A DNA stretch of 64,000 bases from Spirosoma arboris (GTDB taxonomy: Bacteria; Bacteroidota; Bacteroidia; Cytophagales; Spirosomataceae): contig NZ_WPIN01000001.1 of NCBI RefSeq assembly GCF_009754945.1, positions 1 to 64,000 of the forward strand. The letters are read 5' to 3'. Position 1 is the first letter of the stretch. The number at the start of each line of letters is the position of its first letter. A program made the position numbers and the translations under genes. The notes beneath the pieces were generated by a model. It did not search any database, had not been told where the DNA came from, and worked only from the letters and a program-made list of their open reading frames with translations. This document shows, piece by piece, positions 14,013 through 22,094 of the stretch.

Positions 14013-14074
14013 AGAATTGCTCTTCATACAAGGGTTGTTTTCAGGTCGCTTCGGCTTCGGGGTGGCCTGATTTG
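14013..14074 (-). repeat. Dispersed CAGGCCACCCCGAA repeat, copy A
   Basis: Read on the minus strand, about 60 bases match 26241-26300 on the plus strand at roughly 85-90% identity. Shared parts are AAATCAGGCCACCCCGAA, then GAAAACAA(C/T)CCTTGTATG and AA(G/A)AG(C/T)AATTC. The first part forms a hairpin (CAGGCCAC / GCGACCTG type). It may be a small mobile palindrome or a small RNA locus. Confidence 0.6.
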
Positions 14075-14264
14075 TTACTGGGTTGTTTTTGCGCAGAAGC
14101 GGAACGGGTAGGTTCCCTTAGCAGGCACACTTTACCGACAATAAAAGTAGGATAGCGTTCATAGAACAATAGAAACGAACCTAGGAGCACACCTACGATG
14201 ATTTCTCCCAACACTAATAGACCAAAAGAGTTTTGCTACTGTAAAGCCAACTCCCAGTAGGTAT

Positions 14265-15551
14265 ATGTCAAATCTCGATCAAAATCACCGCCTCCCTTTT
14301 CTAGAGGGTGGCGGGGAAATGGGGGAGCTAACCCGCCACTTTGACTGGGCGACTACTCCTTTAGGGCCTGCCTACCAATGGCCCCAAAGCCTGCGCACCA
14401 GTGTCAGCTTATTGCTTACCTCCAAGTTTCCCATGCTCATCTGGTGGGGGCAGGAGTTGATTCAGTTTTATAACGATGCCTACCGGCCCAGCTTAGGCCA
14501 GCAGGGTAAACATCCCACCGCCTTAGGACAGCCTGGGGCCGACTGCTGGCCCGAAGCCTGGTCGGTCATTCAGCCGTTAATCGAGCAGGTACGAACCACC
14601 CGAGAAGCTACCTGGAGTCAGGATCAATTCATCCCTATTTACCGCAATGGCCAGCTCCAGGAAGTGTATTGGACCTTTAGTTACAGCCCTATCCTGGACG
14701 AAACCAACCAGGTCAGAGGTGTGCTGGCGATTGTTCATGAAACCACCCAACAGGTTCAGACTGCCAGTCGGCTCCTGCGGCAGACGGCCGAATTAGCCCA
14801 GGCCAATGCCGAACTGAACCGCTCCAATCAGAATCTGCAACAGTTTGCTTACGTGGCCAGTCATGACTTGCAGGAGCCCCTGCGCAAGATTCTATCGTTT
14901 GGTTACTTGCTAAAAGACCAGTACGGATCTCAGTTGGGCGAAGGCATTACCTATCTGGAGCGCATGCAGGCGGCGGCCAGTCGCATGTCCGTACTCATTA
15001 AAGACCTGTTGACCTTCTCCCGCATCACAACTCAACAGGAGGCAAGAACCCCAGTGTCTTTGACACAAGTAGTGACTACTATCCTGACCGATTTAGAGCT
15101 GCGCATCCAGGAAACGGATGCCCTTGTTAGGGTGGAGGCCTTACCGGATATCCAGGGTGACCGATCGCAGTTAGAGCAACTGTTTCAGAATTTACTCAGT
15201 AATGCCCTGAAGTTTCGCCGGGTGGATGAGTCTGGCGTTGCGCTCCCACCCCAAATCCATATCCGTGCCCAGCTTATAGAGACTACTGAGTTACCGGTTT
15301 CGGTGAAGCCTGCTCTTGTGGCTAAATCTTATCATCATATTGAGGTAGCCGACAATGGGATTGGCTTTGATGAGAAGTATCTGGATCGCATCTTTCAGGT
15401 CTTTCAGCGGTTGCATGGCCGAAGCGAATTTACAGGTACAGGTATTGGGTTAGCCATCTGTGAAAAAATAGTGATCAATCATGGGGGCGCTATTACGGCG
15501 CGCAGTCAAGTGGGGCAAGGGGCGATCTTCAGTGTATACTTACCGGCCTAA
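14265..15551 (+). CDS. PAS-domain sensor histidine kinase
   Basis: A 428-residue cytoplasmic two-component sensor. Residues 20-165 form a PAS-like sensor (PLGPAYQWPQSLRTSVSLLL, MLIWWGQELIQFYNDAYR, GVLAIVHETTQQ) typical of Cytophagales kinases. A coiled coil leads to the HisKA dimerisation domain with His200 in FAYVASHDLQEPLRKILSF. The HATPase_c domain shows the N box (NLLSNALKF), G1 (DNGIGFDEKY) and G2 (GTGIGLAICEKI) motifs. No membrane segment is visible. There is no adjacent response regulator, so it is an orphan. Two receiver-only proteins at 36-37 kb are possible partners, by inference only. Confidence 0.92.
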   Translation: MSNLDQNHRLPFLEGGGEMGELTRHFDWATTPLGPAYQWPQSLRTSVSLLLTSKFPMLIWWGQELIQFYNDAYRPSLGQQGKHPTALGQPGADCWPEAWSVIQPLIEQVRTTREATWSQDQFIPIYRNGQLQEVYWTFSYSPILDETNQVRGVLAIVHETTQQVQTASRLLRQTAELAQANAELNRSNQNLQQFAYVASHDLQEPLRKILSFGYLLKDQYGSQLGEGITYLERMQAAASRMSVLIKDLLTFSRITTQQEARTPVSLTQVVTTILTDLELRIQETDALVRVEALPDIQGDRSQLEQLFQNLLSNALKFRRVDESGVALPPQIHIRAQLIETTELPVSVKPALVAKSYHHIEVADNGIGFDEKYLDRIFQVFQRLHGRSEFTGTGIGLAICEKIVINHGGAITARSQVGQGAIFSVYLPA

Positions 15552-15794
15552 AAAGCGAAGGATGGGCTAATGGGCTACTGAATGACAATTGGTAGAACGG
15601 CTAATCAGAGTATAGCTAAGGGAGTTGAGTAGGGTATACCCCCGATGATGGGTAGTCCTACTGGATAAGCTAGCCCAGTAGGCTTTATAGCTTAAAAATA
15701 CAGTTCTGCTAACAGTCGCCAGCACTTACTAAAAACTAAAAAGCTGTTTTACAGCCTACACTTCCTACACAAAGGATTCACTTACGGAAGGCCC

Positions 15795-15893
15795 TCAAGA
15801 GAGTATGATCAACCCGGCAACAAGGGCAGACATGAGAGCCAAAGTGAAAACGATATAGTTGAGCAGAACAGAATGGCGCTTTTGGGTTTTCAT
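15795..15893 (-). CDS. Possible membrane microprotein
   Basis: A 32-residue frame (MKTQKRHSVLLNYIVFTLAL, then a valine/alanine/isoleucine-rich end). A basic N-terminus followed by a single hydrophobic helix fits a tiny inner-membrane protein. The 15552-16030 spacer holds no larger gene. Coding status is unproven. Confidence 0.35.
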   Translation of the reverse strand: MKTQKRHSVLLNYIVFTLALMSALVAGLIILS

Positions 15894-16030
15894 GATCAGT
15901 AAGCCACTTAGATACAGTTTATACCTTAGACTCTATTTCACAAAGGGGTCACTACTTATTTACTAAAAGGAAAAATAATAAACAAAACACTAGCCCTATA
16001 GTTAGCCCTTCTTTAGCAGGCTCCTGGATC

Positions 16031-16291
16031 ATGATCTATCTTTGCTTACTCGTTGCCTTTTGGCTGGGGTACCTGGCCCACATTCTTCAGCATACCCTTC
16101 AGCATAAATCCTATGACACTCAGCTAAAGGCAATGGACCACCACTACAACAAGCAGCTTTGTCAGCAAGCCCAGCAGTTGACGGATTCGCTTCACCTTAA
16201 CGGGGAACTTCTTAGTGAGAAGCTACGACTTCAACGGCGCTTACGGGAGCTGCAAGCACAACATGAAAGGACTTTAGCCGCCTTAAACTGA
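16031..16291 (+). CDS. Small membrane protein with coiled coil
   Basis: An 86-residue protein. Residues 2-18 (IYLCLLVAFWLGYLAHI) form one membrane helix. The rest is a long amphipathic coiled coil (QQLTDSLHLNGELLSEKL, RLQRRLRELQAQHERTLAAL). The layout suggests a single-pass scaffold or regulator on the cytoplasmic face. It is similar in plan to the 71-residue protein at 20134. No family is recognised. Confidence 0.55.
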   Translation: MIYLCLLVAFWLGYLAHILQHTLQHKSYDTQLKAMDHHYNKQLCQQAQQLTDSLHLNGELLSEKLRLQRRLRELQAQHERTLAALN

Positions 16292-16519
16292 CTATTGACT
16301 CTGCGGTAGTATTGCTGTCTAAGTCTAAAAAAGCAGTTCATAAGCTTGCTTAACAACAAGTCAGGCCACCTCAATCTGAAGCGGCCTGCCCTAATTCTAT
16401 TGTATGAAATCCATGTGCATGCTATAACCAGGGAAACAGCAAAGGGTTTGGGCAAAAGACGGGAAGAGCTGCTACGCTACCGAACTTTTTCGTATCTTCA
16501 CTTAGTCAAACCTCTCTCC

Positions 16520-16729
16520 ATGAACCCTATCTTTTCTGCCGGTGATCGAGTCAGTGTGGCCAACCTGGTGAAAGGCTTCTTGCGGAGCCGTAGTGAAGCG
16601 GTCGTGCTTGGTTGGACTAGTTATGGATGGCTAACCATCAAACTCGACAGTAGCGGTATCGTTAAAACCGTAGCGCCAACCCGGGTCAGGAAACTAGACC
16701 AGCTATCTATTCCACCACCCAACCTATAG
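16520..16729 (+). CDS. Small beta-rich (KOW/SH3-like) protein
   Basis: A 69-residue product from the ATG at 16520 (MNPIFSAGDRVSVANLVKGF). The upstream extension to 16346 crosses a hairpin and is rejected. GDRV near the start, then short strands (EAVVLGWTSYGWLTIKLDSS), look like a small barrel. A similar GDRVEI start occurs in the 60-residue protein at 28926. Function unknown. Confidence 0.5.
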   Translation: MNPIFSAGDRVSVANLVKGFLRSRSEAVVLGWTSYGWLTIKLDSSGIVKTVAPTRVRKLDQLSIPPPNL

Positions 16730-16757
16730 TCGTCTAAGGAGTTACTGTATACTCGAT

Positions 16758-16837
16758 CACCCTACGGTAGCTAATCTCGCGAACCCTGCTGGTCCCTAGC
16801 CTGCCTACCGGTTCCCAAGAGTAGCTACCGTAGGGTG
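16758..16837. repeat. 15-bp perfect inverted repeat
   Basis: Arms CACCCTACGGTAGCT (16758-16772) and its exact complement (16823-16837) with a 50-base spacer. The right arm overlaps the 3' end of the leftward LytTR gene. It is too widely spaced for a classic terminator and could be a terminator, RNA processing site or protein-binding site. Confidence 0.45.
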
Positions 16838-17214
16838 AACTGCGAACGAAGCACCATCCAGCGACGACGAGCGATGGGTAAATGCAGGCCGCCGACTAGA
16901 TGAACTATCGGTTTCCCAAACGTGAGCCTGGCTTGCTCAATGAATTGCCGATTGACCACATACCGACGATGCAAACGCAGAAAATAAGCGGGTGGTAACT
17001 GAGCCTCCACCCGTTTGAGCGTCGTCGTTACCAATACTCGCCGCCCATCGGCCCAGTGCAGCCAGGTATAGTTGAGTTCTCCTTCTAAATAGACTAAGTC
17101 CGCTACTGACAGCCACTGGGTACCGGTGTCATTGATATAAACCCGAAGCGGAGGCCAATCCCGCAGCTCAGAGGCATAGGCAGGCAAAGGCTTAAGATAG
17201 AAAGTCATGGACAA
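16825..17214 (-). CDS. LytTR DNA-binding protein
   Basis: A 129-residue protein. After a 30-residue N-terminal extension the LytTR domain runs from about residue 35: VADLVYLEGELNYTWLHWAD, LVTTTLKRVEAQL, FLRLHRRYVVNRQFIEQ and LPIARRRWMVLRSQF. There is no receiver domain. It is one of three stand-alone LytTR proteins here and probably an orphan transcription factor. Confidence 0.85.
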   Translation of the reverse strand: MSMTFYLKPLPAYASELRDWPPLRVYINDTGTQWLSVADLVYLEGELNYTWLHWADGRRVLVTTTLKRVEAQLPPAYFLRLHRRYVVNRQFIEQARLTFGKPIVHLVGGLHLPIARRRWMVLRSQFTLR

Positions 17215-17503
17215 GTGAGCTTAACTTATTGCTACTCTCTGGCCAGCCTAAAGGCTGGTAGCTTGACCCGACGTTAGCGGTTGGTGACTAGCTGAAAAAG
17301 GCACCCCTGAAACGTCAACTACCTAAAAAGTTAACCGACGGGAAGCGGAGTTGTTTACCGTCTATTTTTTAGCCGACAGGCGTCTAGCATCTCAATTACC
17401 CCCTTTTGCGAATCTGTACTTCTTTAGTTGACGTATGAGTAGAGAGTAGCTGGCGTATGGGCCACCGCTAGTCATATTTATCGTCCAACAAATCCCCTGC
17501 ACG

Positions 17504-17806
17504 ATGACCACTCTGCTAGCTCAGATCATGGCTCAGAATGACCATATTCAAACCCTTAGCTTTCAGCCTGATCTCTCCGAAATCGAATCAGCCTTTGCCC
17601 GCCTGGAGGGATTGTTTCAGCATTTACACTTGATTCATCCCCAGAATGCCAATCAAACCTATGCCTGGGCAGTGCTGGATCAGCAGGCCCGAACGGAGTT
17701 AAGCAGGTTACGCCAGGTCTATCCCAGTAGTGATCTAGCCAGGATGGAAGCGGCCTTAATGGCCCTTCTGGAAAAGATTGAGTATGCGGTGACGTTCTTG
17801 TTTTAA
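17504..17806 (+). CDS. Hypothetical protein
   Basis: A 100-residue, mostly helical protein (FQPDLSEIESAFARLEGLFQ, LDQQARTELSRLRQVYPSSD, MEAALMALLEKIEYAVTFLF). Monocistronic, followed by a strong GC-rich hairpin. No family is recognised. Confidence 0.55.
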   Translation: MTTLLAQIMAQNDHIQTLSFQPDLSEIESAFARLEGLFQHLHLIHPQNANQTYAWAVLDQQARTELSRLRQVYPSSDLARMEAALMALLEKIEYAVTFLF

Positions 17807-17815
17807 GCATTAAAA

Positions 17816-17843
17816 GCCCCCTCAGCCAGGAGGCTAAGGGGGC
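17816..17843 (+). terminator. GC-rich hairpin after 17504-17806
   Basis: GCCCCCT / AGGGGGC stem with a smaller inner AGCC / GGCT stem, 10 bp past the stop. There is no T run on the plus strand, so termination strength is uncertain. Confidence 0.45.
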
Positions 17844-18029
17844 CTGAAGCATTCCCCGGTGGAACGGAATCCGATAGAAACTAAACGCAACTAGACCTGT
17901 CACGGATATGCCAGGCTTTGGTAGTGGTAGGCTATTCTGGGCATGCTCCCCTGTAATGTGAAATAACAGATAAAAATAAAAGATGTTTTACTGCCTGCAT
18001 TTGCTACACTGCCTACACGGATCAGGAAA

Positions 18030-19574
18030 TTACTTTCGGCTTAAAACCTGCTTTAGCAACCGCTCTAGTTCGGCCTGCTTTTGCTCCAATGCTTGTAGTT
18101 TTTGTTGTTGCAGTTCCAATTGCTGCTGCTTTTGCTGATCGGCTTTCTCCAATTGAATACTATACAGAGTCAACTCCTCTACTTTTTCCAGTAGGGTGGC
18201 ATTCATTTTCACTAAATCGACACCATCATGTACTACCTGGTCAGCCGAGGGCACACCCGGCAAATGGTGGTTGGCATCGATGTATTTCTTTACCTCAGCC
18301 AATGATGGCAGGTTATAGCCTGCTGCAAATACCTTGTCACTCCACTCTGATGGGCTATTGATTCGTAGCTGATACCTCGCTTTGATCACATCGCCTTGTT
18401 CGTTGACGGCTAGAAATTGATCCATTGCCACTGTGGGTTTACTTTGACTGGTCAGCCGACTAAGCCGTAATCCACTGGCGTCAGCCTCATCAGCCACCAC
18501 CTCTAGCTTGCTTTTGGGAGTAGATGTCCCCATGCCGACATTCACCCCATTACCTAAGATGAGGGTGTTATTGGCGGCTACTCGGGAGTTAGCTCCGATG
18601 GCAATCGCGTTGTGCAATCCGTCTTCGGCTTGGCTGTTATAACCCATTAATACATTATCACTCCCGTCGGTAACGGCAGTGCCCGAATTAGGACCAATAA
18701 TAATATTGTTGGAACCACTTGTTACATTCGCCCCGGCCTGGTAGCCGACTAGCGTGTTTTGCGAGCCACTTTGATTCGCCGATCCGGCGCCCCATCCCAG
18801 TAAAGTGTTACCCATGCCAATGGTATTGCTATAACCAGCCGCATAACCAAAGAAACTATTGGTTGACCCGCTGGTATTGTTGTAACCAGCATAGTTGCCC
18901 GAAAAACTGTTACCTCCGCCAGTTGTGTTGGCATACCCAGCAAAGGCCCCTTGAAAGTTATTATTGTCTCCGGTTGTATTGTAATAGCCTGCTTTAGAGC
19001 CCACGAACACATTATAGGATGCGGTATTGGTATAGCCAGCCGAGTCCCCAATCATGACCAGATTGTGTCCGGTTTTATTCAGCCGAGCGGCCCAGGCTCC
19101 TAAGGCTACGTTACCGTACCCGGTGGTGTTGCTGATCCCTGTATAATAACCCAGGAAGGCATTATTCTGCCCACTTTGATTACTGAGTCCGGCCTGCTCG
19201 CCGATAAATGTGTTATTGTAGCCGGTTGTATTCTGTTGACCGGCACTTCCACCAACCATCGTATTATAATAGCCGGTTGTATTTTGCCGACCGGCAAAAA
19301 GACCCATAAACACGTTTTCATATCCCGTTGTCGTACTCTTTCCTGCATTATAGCCCGTGAAGGTGTTGAAGTTGGCCGTACTTAGCGCAATACCCGCATT
19401 ATACCCGACAATCGTATTTGCCTGCCCCTTCATAGTCGTGTTACCGGCCCGGATACCTACGATAACATTCGCGTCTCCAGGTGTTAATGAGGCTGGCGAG
19501 GTAGCTACATAGTTTTCCTGTCCCAGAACCTGACGGGCCAAACAGATCAGCAGAAAAGTAAAGAGATGTTTCAC
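18030..19574 (-). CDS. Secreted 17-residue-repeat protein with coiled-coil tail
   Basis: About 514 residues from a GTG at 19574, which gives a clean signal peptide (KHLFTFLLICLARQVLGQ). The frame extends to 19625 without a better start. Residues 40-330 are about 17 copies of a 17-residue unit of the type NTTG-x-x-N-x-F-x-G-x-x-AG-x-x. This is followed by NNIIIGPNSGTAVTDGSDN and a conserved C-terminal region (GLRLSRL, YQLRIN-SEWSDKVF, LPGVPSADQVVHDGVDLVKM). A Q/L/E-rich coiled coil ends the protein. The family is usually called tail fibre domain-like or hyalin-like in Cytophagales. It probably forms a beta-solenoid surface or secreted fibre. A paralogue starts at 62511. Confidence 0.8.
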   Translation of the reverse strand: MKHLFTFLLICLARQVLGQENYVATSPASLTPGDANVIVGIRAGNTTMKGQANTIVGYNAGIALSTANFNTFTGYNAGKSTTTGYENVFMGLFAGRQNTTGYYNTMVGGSAGQQNTTGYNNTFIGEQAGLSNQSGQNNAFLGYYTGISNTTGYGNVALGAWAARLNKTGHNLVMIGDSAGYTNTASYNVFVGSKAGYYNTTGDNNNFQGAFAGYANTTGGGNSFSGNYAGYNNTSGSTNSFFGYAAGYSNTIGMGNTLLGWGAGSANQSGSQNTLVGYQAGANVTSGSNNIIIGPNSGTAVTDGSDNVLMGYNSQAEDGLHNAIAIGANSRVAANNTLILGNGVNVGMGTSTPKSKLEVVADEADASGLRLSRLTSQSKPTVAMDQFLAVNEQGDVIKARYQLRINSPSEWSDKVFAAGYNLPSLAEVKKYIDANHHLPGVPSADQVVHDGVDLVKMNATLLEKVEELTLYSIQLEKADQQKQQQLELQQQKLQALEQKQAELERLLKQVLSRK

Positions 19575-20133
19575 GGTCAATCGATTAGGTTGGTTTATGC
19601 CTGGAACAAATTTAAGTAAAATCACCTCTGTGGTGCTCGGATAAACATATGATGACAGGGATTCCTGTTATTTTTTATCCTCACTAGTTGCTGCAATCTG
19701 CTCTTTGGGGGAATAGTAAGGGTTGCCAACAAAAACGCTAGCCTTTTACAGAGCCAGCATTTGACTTTTGATATTCTCACTAACCTATTAATTAGATCTG
19801 ACTACAGGCCTTCGGGGTAATTTGTCCGTTGATCGACGCGCCTATGGGGTCATGGCAATCGTTGCCGACCTATTAATCGAGAAACGCCAGCCCCAGAGAA
19901 GCTGACGTTTCGGTACTACAGATAACAAAAAATAACACTCCTATAAATACCTTGTCGGTGAGTTTGTTAGCTAGGTTGCGCCTTCTGTGAGGCAATGGAC
20001 TACAACCCTCCTATCGACCCTACCAAATCAGGCAGTAGATCCTTGACTTCCCGTTACCTCATTTTACTGGTCTCTAGGCTTGGATGGCATGGTTATATAG
20101 GCGCCTTAGTTGAATTAGACATACATTGACTAG
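19575..20133. other. Spacer with two AAACGC-type hairpins
   Basis: No gene I would support. Two hairpins of the AAACGCCAGCC family lie at 19730-19763 and 19881-19911, within a run of otherwise ordinary A/T-rich DNA. The region separates the divergent genes at 19574 and 20134. Confidence 0.5.
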
Positions 20134-20349
20134 ATGCCAAAGGAAAGTGAAACGGGCTGGGAGGGAGTGCGGTATCTAGTAGTGGTGGTGCTGATCTACC
20201 TGGCTTACCTGCTACTCCAAGACATGAATGCCTACTCCCAGGCGGAAACGAAACGACTAAAGCAGGATTCGGTTACAAAGGCTTTAGAGAAATCCAGGCA
20301 CGACTCGTTAAAAACAAGTAATCGTAAACCAAAAAAGCCAGCCGGGTGA
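20134..20349 (+). CDS. Small single-pass membrane protein
   Basis: A 71-residue protein with one membrane helix (YLVVVVLIYLAYLLLQDM, about residues 14-31) and a basic, helical tail (KRLKQDSVTKALEKSRHDSL). Its stop lies within a hairpin of the AAACGCCAGCC family. It resembles the 86-residue protein at 16031 in design. No family is recognised. Confidence 0.5.
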   Translation: MPKESETGWEGVRYLVVVVLIYLAYLLLQDMNAYSQAETKRLKQDSVTKALEKSRHDSLKTSNRKPKKPAG

Positions 20350-20361
20350 AGGCTGGCGTTA
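20331..20361 (+). terminator. Hairpin AAAGCCAGCC / GGCTGGCGTT
   Basis: A perfect AGCCAGCC / GGCTGGCG-type stem with a short GGGTGAA loop overlapping the end of the gene at 20134. It belongs to the recurrent AAACGCCAGCC family. It may act as an attenuator between the two genes. Confidence 0.5.
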
Positions 20362-20372
20362 CCCTTACACAT

Positions 20373-20600
20373 ATGGAAAATTCAGTTTCGGCGCTGGCTC
20401 AAAAAAAACAGGAGGTAGCCGATTACATCAATTACCTGGATGGGATCATCATTGACTTGTTGAAAGCACACCACTTAATTCAAGAAGATCCACATCCCTG
20501 TGACGAATCAAATGCCCTATTAAGGCCCCTTTCTGAGGGTGCAGCTTACTATACCAGATTGAAGCAGGAGCAAGAGAGGTATTTCGAAACATTAACATAA
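20373..20600 (+). CDS. Small hypothetical protein
   Basis: A 75-residue protein from the ATG at 20373 (MENSVSALAQKKQEVADYIN). The longer frame to 20346 starts in the upstream hairpin and is rejected. Helical (YLDGIIIDLLKAHHLI; LSEGAAYYTRLKQEQERYFE). It is probably co-transcribed with 20134-20349. Function unknown. Confidence 0.5.
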   Translation: MENSVSALAQKKQEVADYINYLDGIIIDLLKAHHLIQEDPHPCDESNALLRPLSEGAAYYTRLKQEQERYFETLT

Positions 20601-20632
20601 AACGCCAGCCCTTCATAGAACCAGCGTTTGTT
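20599..20632. repeat. Hairpin of the AAACGCCAGCC family
   Basis: AAACGCCAGCCC with complement CCAGCGTTTG around a short CTTCATAGA loop. It sits between a rightward gene and a leftward broken frame, fitting a bidirectional terminator. Confidence 0.55.
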
Positions 20633-20658
20633 TGTTTCGATACCGCATCCGGTTACAT

Positions 20659-20948
20659 TTAATTCAGCCGCCTGACATCATTAATGAACTCGCCTGAGAA
20701 AGCTACCTCATATTGAGCGATACGCTCCAGTAGCAAATCTAGCTTCTCCGACAGCAGGGCTGCTTTCTGCTCTAGCAGAGTCACCTTCTCATCCAGTTGC
20801 CTGTAGAGCTTATCCGCAACTCACACTGCCTATTGCAGCAACTCACTAGTTCACGTTGCGTGGTAGCTAGCTCCTGAAGGTCTTCCACCCACTGCCAAAG
20901 CGTTTCAAAGTCGTAGCAATCGCGAGGATCGCCTGAGGCTGGTTTCAT
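20659..20948 (-). pseudogene. Split coiled-coil protein (apparent frameshift)
   Basis: A frame starting ATG at 20948 (MKPASGDPRDCYDFETLWQW, ELATTQRELVSCCNRQ) loses protein-like sequence after about 43 codons. The other frame then carries a clean coiled coil (KLYRQLDEKVTLLEQKAALL, LLLERIAQYEVAF) to a TAA at 20659, without a good start of its own. Together they would make about 95 residues. I read this as one small gene broken by a 1-base shift, with a sequencing error as the alternative. Confidence 0.4.
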
Positions 20949-20958
20949 TTTCCATAGC

Positions 20959-21390
20959 TTAGGAAGTTTTAGATCTATTTACCTGATCCATAATCATCTC
21001 ACCCGTAATCTTAAGACCCAGCTCAGAAAAAGTCAGGTAAGCAAGCTCAATCTGATGTATTATTCTCTGCTTCGCTCGGATTAGATCAGTTCTTGCTGGA
21101 CTGGGATTAGTGAGCATGTTGAGGCTCATCCAAATAGAACGGTTCGTTGACAGGATGGAAAACGGCCCACAACTCCCATTCGAGTGCCTGTGTAGCAATA
21201 GGAATACCTCTACTTGGCCGGGAGCAGTTGCTGACTCATCGGACTCAACATTCGGCCGAAAAGCAAACCTAACGGCTAATTTTCTATGAATAATTATCCG
21301 ATACCTAATCTCTTCTTTAGGCTTTTCCAAAGTTTGATTGCCATCAACCTGGAATGCCTGCATCCGCTCCACGAGCATATCACCTGTCAT
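20959..21390 (-). CDS. Stand-alone Arm DNA-binding domain protein, unit 5
   Basis: A 143-residue protein. It begins with MTGDMLVERM, which is the end of the preceding Arm domain, so the domain boundary straddles the gene overlap. A new Arm unit follows: IRYRIIIHRKLAVRFAFRP, VEVFLLLHRHSNGSCGPFSI, LSTNRSIWMSL and LGLKITGEMIMDQVN. The layout matches the N-terminal Arm domain of Bacteroidota tyrosine integrases (three strands, a G-x-x-x-x-W-like turn, helix, T-G-E-x-I end), which binds arm-type att sites. No core-binding or catalytic domain follows. It overlaps the upstream unit by 11 bases. Confidence 0.6.
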   Translation of the reverse strand: MTGDMLVERMQAFQVDGNQTLEKPKEEIRYRIIIHRKLAVRFAFRPNVESDESATAPGQVEVFLLLHRHSNGSCGPFSILSTNRSIWMSLNMLTNPSPARTDLIRAKQRIIHQIELAYLTFSELGLKITGEMIMDQVNRSKTS

Positions 21391-21679
21391 AAGCTCCCCC
21401 TTTCAAGGCGGTATGAGCCTGACCAATCAGAGCATCCATTCTACTTAGTGACTCTTTAAGTTGCTGACTGGTCGGTCTTGGCCGAAGAGAATGACGGTCT
21501 TCCCACGTGTTTTTCCGAGTACTCACTCCGATTGAGTAGGGACCATACTCTGTACCGGCAATAGTCAAATTGAGAAGTACACTTCCCTTAGCGGTAATGG
21601 CCTTATCAAAGGGCCTATCAGGCTCGAAATAATAAGTAGTGCTAAGCGGTTGGTATGAAAGGCGTCTATTAGTGGACAT
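21380..21679 (-). CDS. Stand-alone Arm DNA-binding domain protein, unit 4
   Basis: A 99-residue protein: STTYYFEPDRPF, KGSVLLNLTIAGTEYGPYSI, GVSTRKNTWEDRHSL, SLSRMDALIGQAHTAL. The strand/turn/W/helix order is that of integrase Arm domains (compare YLRITENRKHRRVYIGFDIP and DW in the real integrase at 44785-46071). Its final T-G-x-M segment is supplied by the next gene across an 11-base overlap, whose start ATG lies in the frame one base on. The short length means the domain is incomplete unless a frameshift or tight coupling joins the two products. Confidence 0.65.
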   Translation of the reverse strand: MSTNRRLSYQPLSTTYYFEPDRPFDKAITAKGSVLLNLTIAGTEYGPYSIGVSTRKNTWEDRHSLRPRPTSQQLKESLSRMDALIGQAHTALKGGAYDR

Positions 21680-22094
21680 AAAGGATGGCCCTATGGCTCT
21701 TTAAAGGTGAAAGAATAATTTTCCAGTGAAATTTGCAGGCATTTATAGGTTGCAGGCGAATAATAGGAGGCAGACCTCGAAACTGCCGCACAATGGTTTT
21801 ACCTGTCACACTCCATCCATCAAGTTCAGCCTGTTTGAGTTGGTAGCGGTAGATTTGTTCAAGTTTGGCCCGAATAGCCTCTAGCTTGGCTTCTACTTTC
21901 TCCACCCGTTTAAATTTGGGGCCTATATTTTGTCTCCAATAAGGCCGCCACTGACCTTCTTCAATGAATATTCCCGTTCCACAATCAGTAGTAGAGCCGC
22001 CTAAAACGCGAACGCGAAAGAAAATCTGTTTGTAGCTACTACTCCTTTTGGGCTTTAGTCGGAAGTGGACACAGAAAGGCTTGTGATTACCCAT
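21669..22094 (-). CDS. Stand-alone Arm DNA-binding domain protein, unit 3
   Basis: The clearest Arm domain in the set, 141 residues from the ATG at 22094 (MGNHKPFCVHFRLKPKRSSS). The motifs are IFFRVRVLGGSTTDCGTGIF, IEEGQWRPYWRQNI, EKVEAKLEAIRAKLEQIYRY and DGWSVTGKTIVRQFRG. The G-T-G-I then W then long helix then V-T-G order is diagnostic of PF17293-type integrase N-termini. The C-terminal 35 residues (PPIIRLQPINACKFHW...) have no recombinase motif. The alternative start at 22115 adds only seven residues. It overlaps the upstream unit by 8 bases and the downstream by 11. Confidence 0.75.
   Translation of the reverse strand: MGNHKPFCVHFRLKPKRSSSYKQIFFRVRVLGGSTTDCGTGIFIEEGQWRPYWRQNIGPKFKRVEKVEAKLEAIRAKLEQIYRYQLKQAELDGWSVTGKTIVRQFRGLPPIIRLQPINACKFHWKIILSPLKSHRAILYVH

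Larger units (their letters stand above)
13296..14264. other. Long spacer with hairpins
   Basis: Almost 1 kb without a gene I would support. A hairpin near 13360-13385 (AGCAGGC / GCCTGAGCT), an AAACGCCAG-type hairpin at 13830-13862 and a dispersed repeat at 14013-14074 occupy it. A 76-codon leftward frame at 13797-14027 runs across the AAACGCCAG hairpin and is probably not a gene. Confidence 0.5.

Noticed and set aside
13797..14027. 76-codon leftward frame
   Set aside because: It crosses an AAACGCCAG hairpin and starts within the dispersed repeat, so it is probably not coding.
17556..17903. 115-codon leftward frame opposite 17504-17806
   Set aside because: It overlaps a better rightward gene and a GC-rich hairpin and lacks a family pattern.
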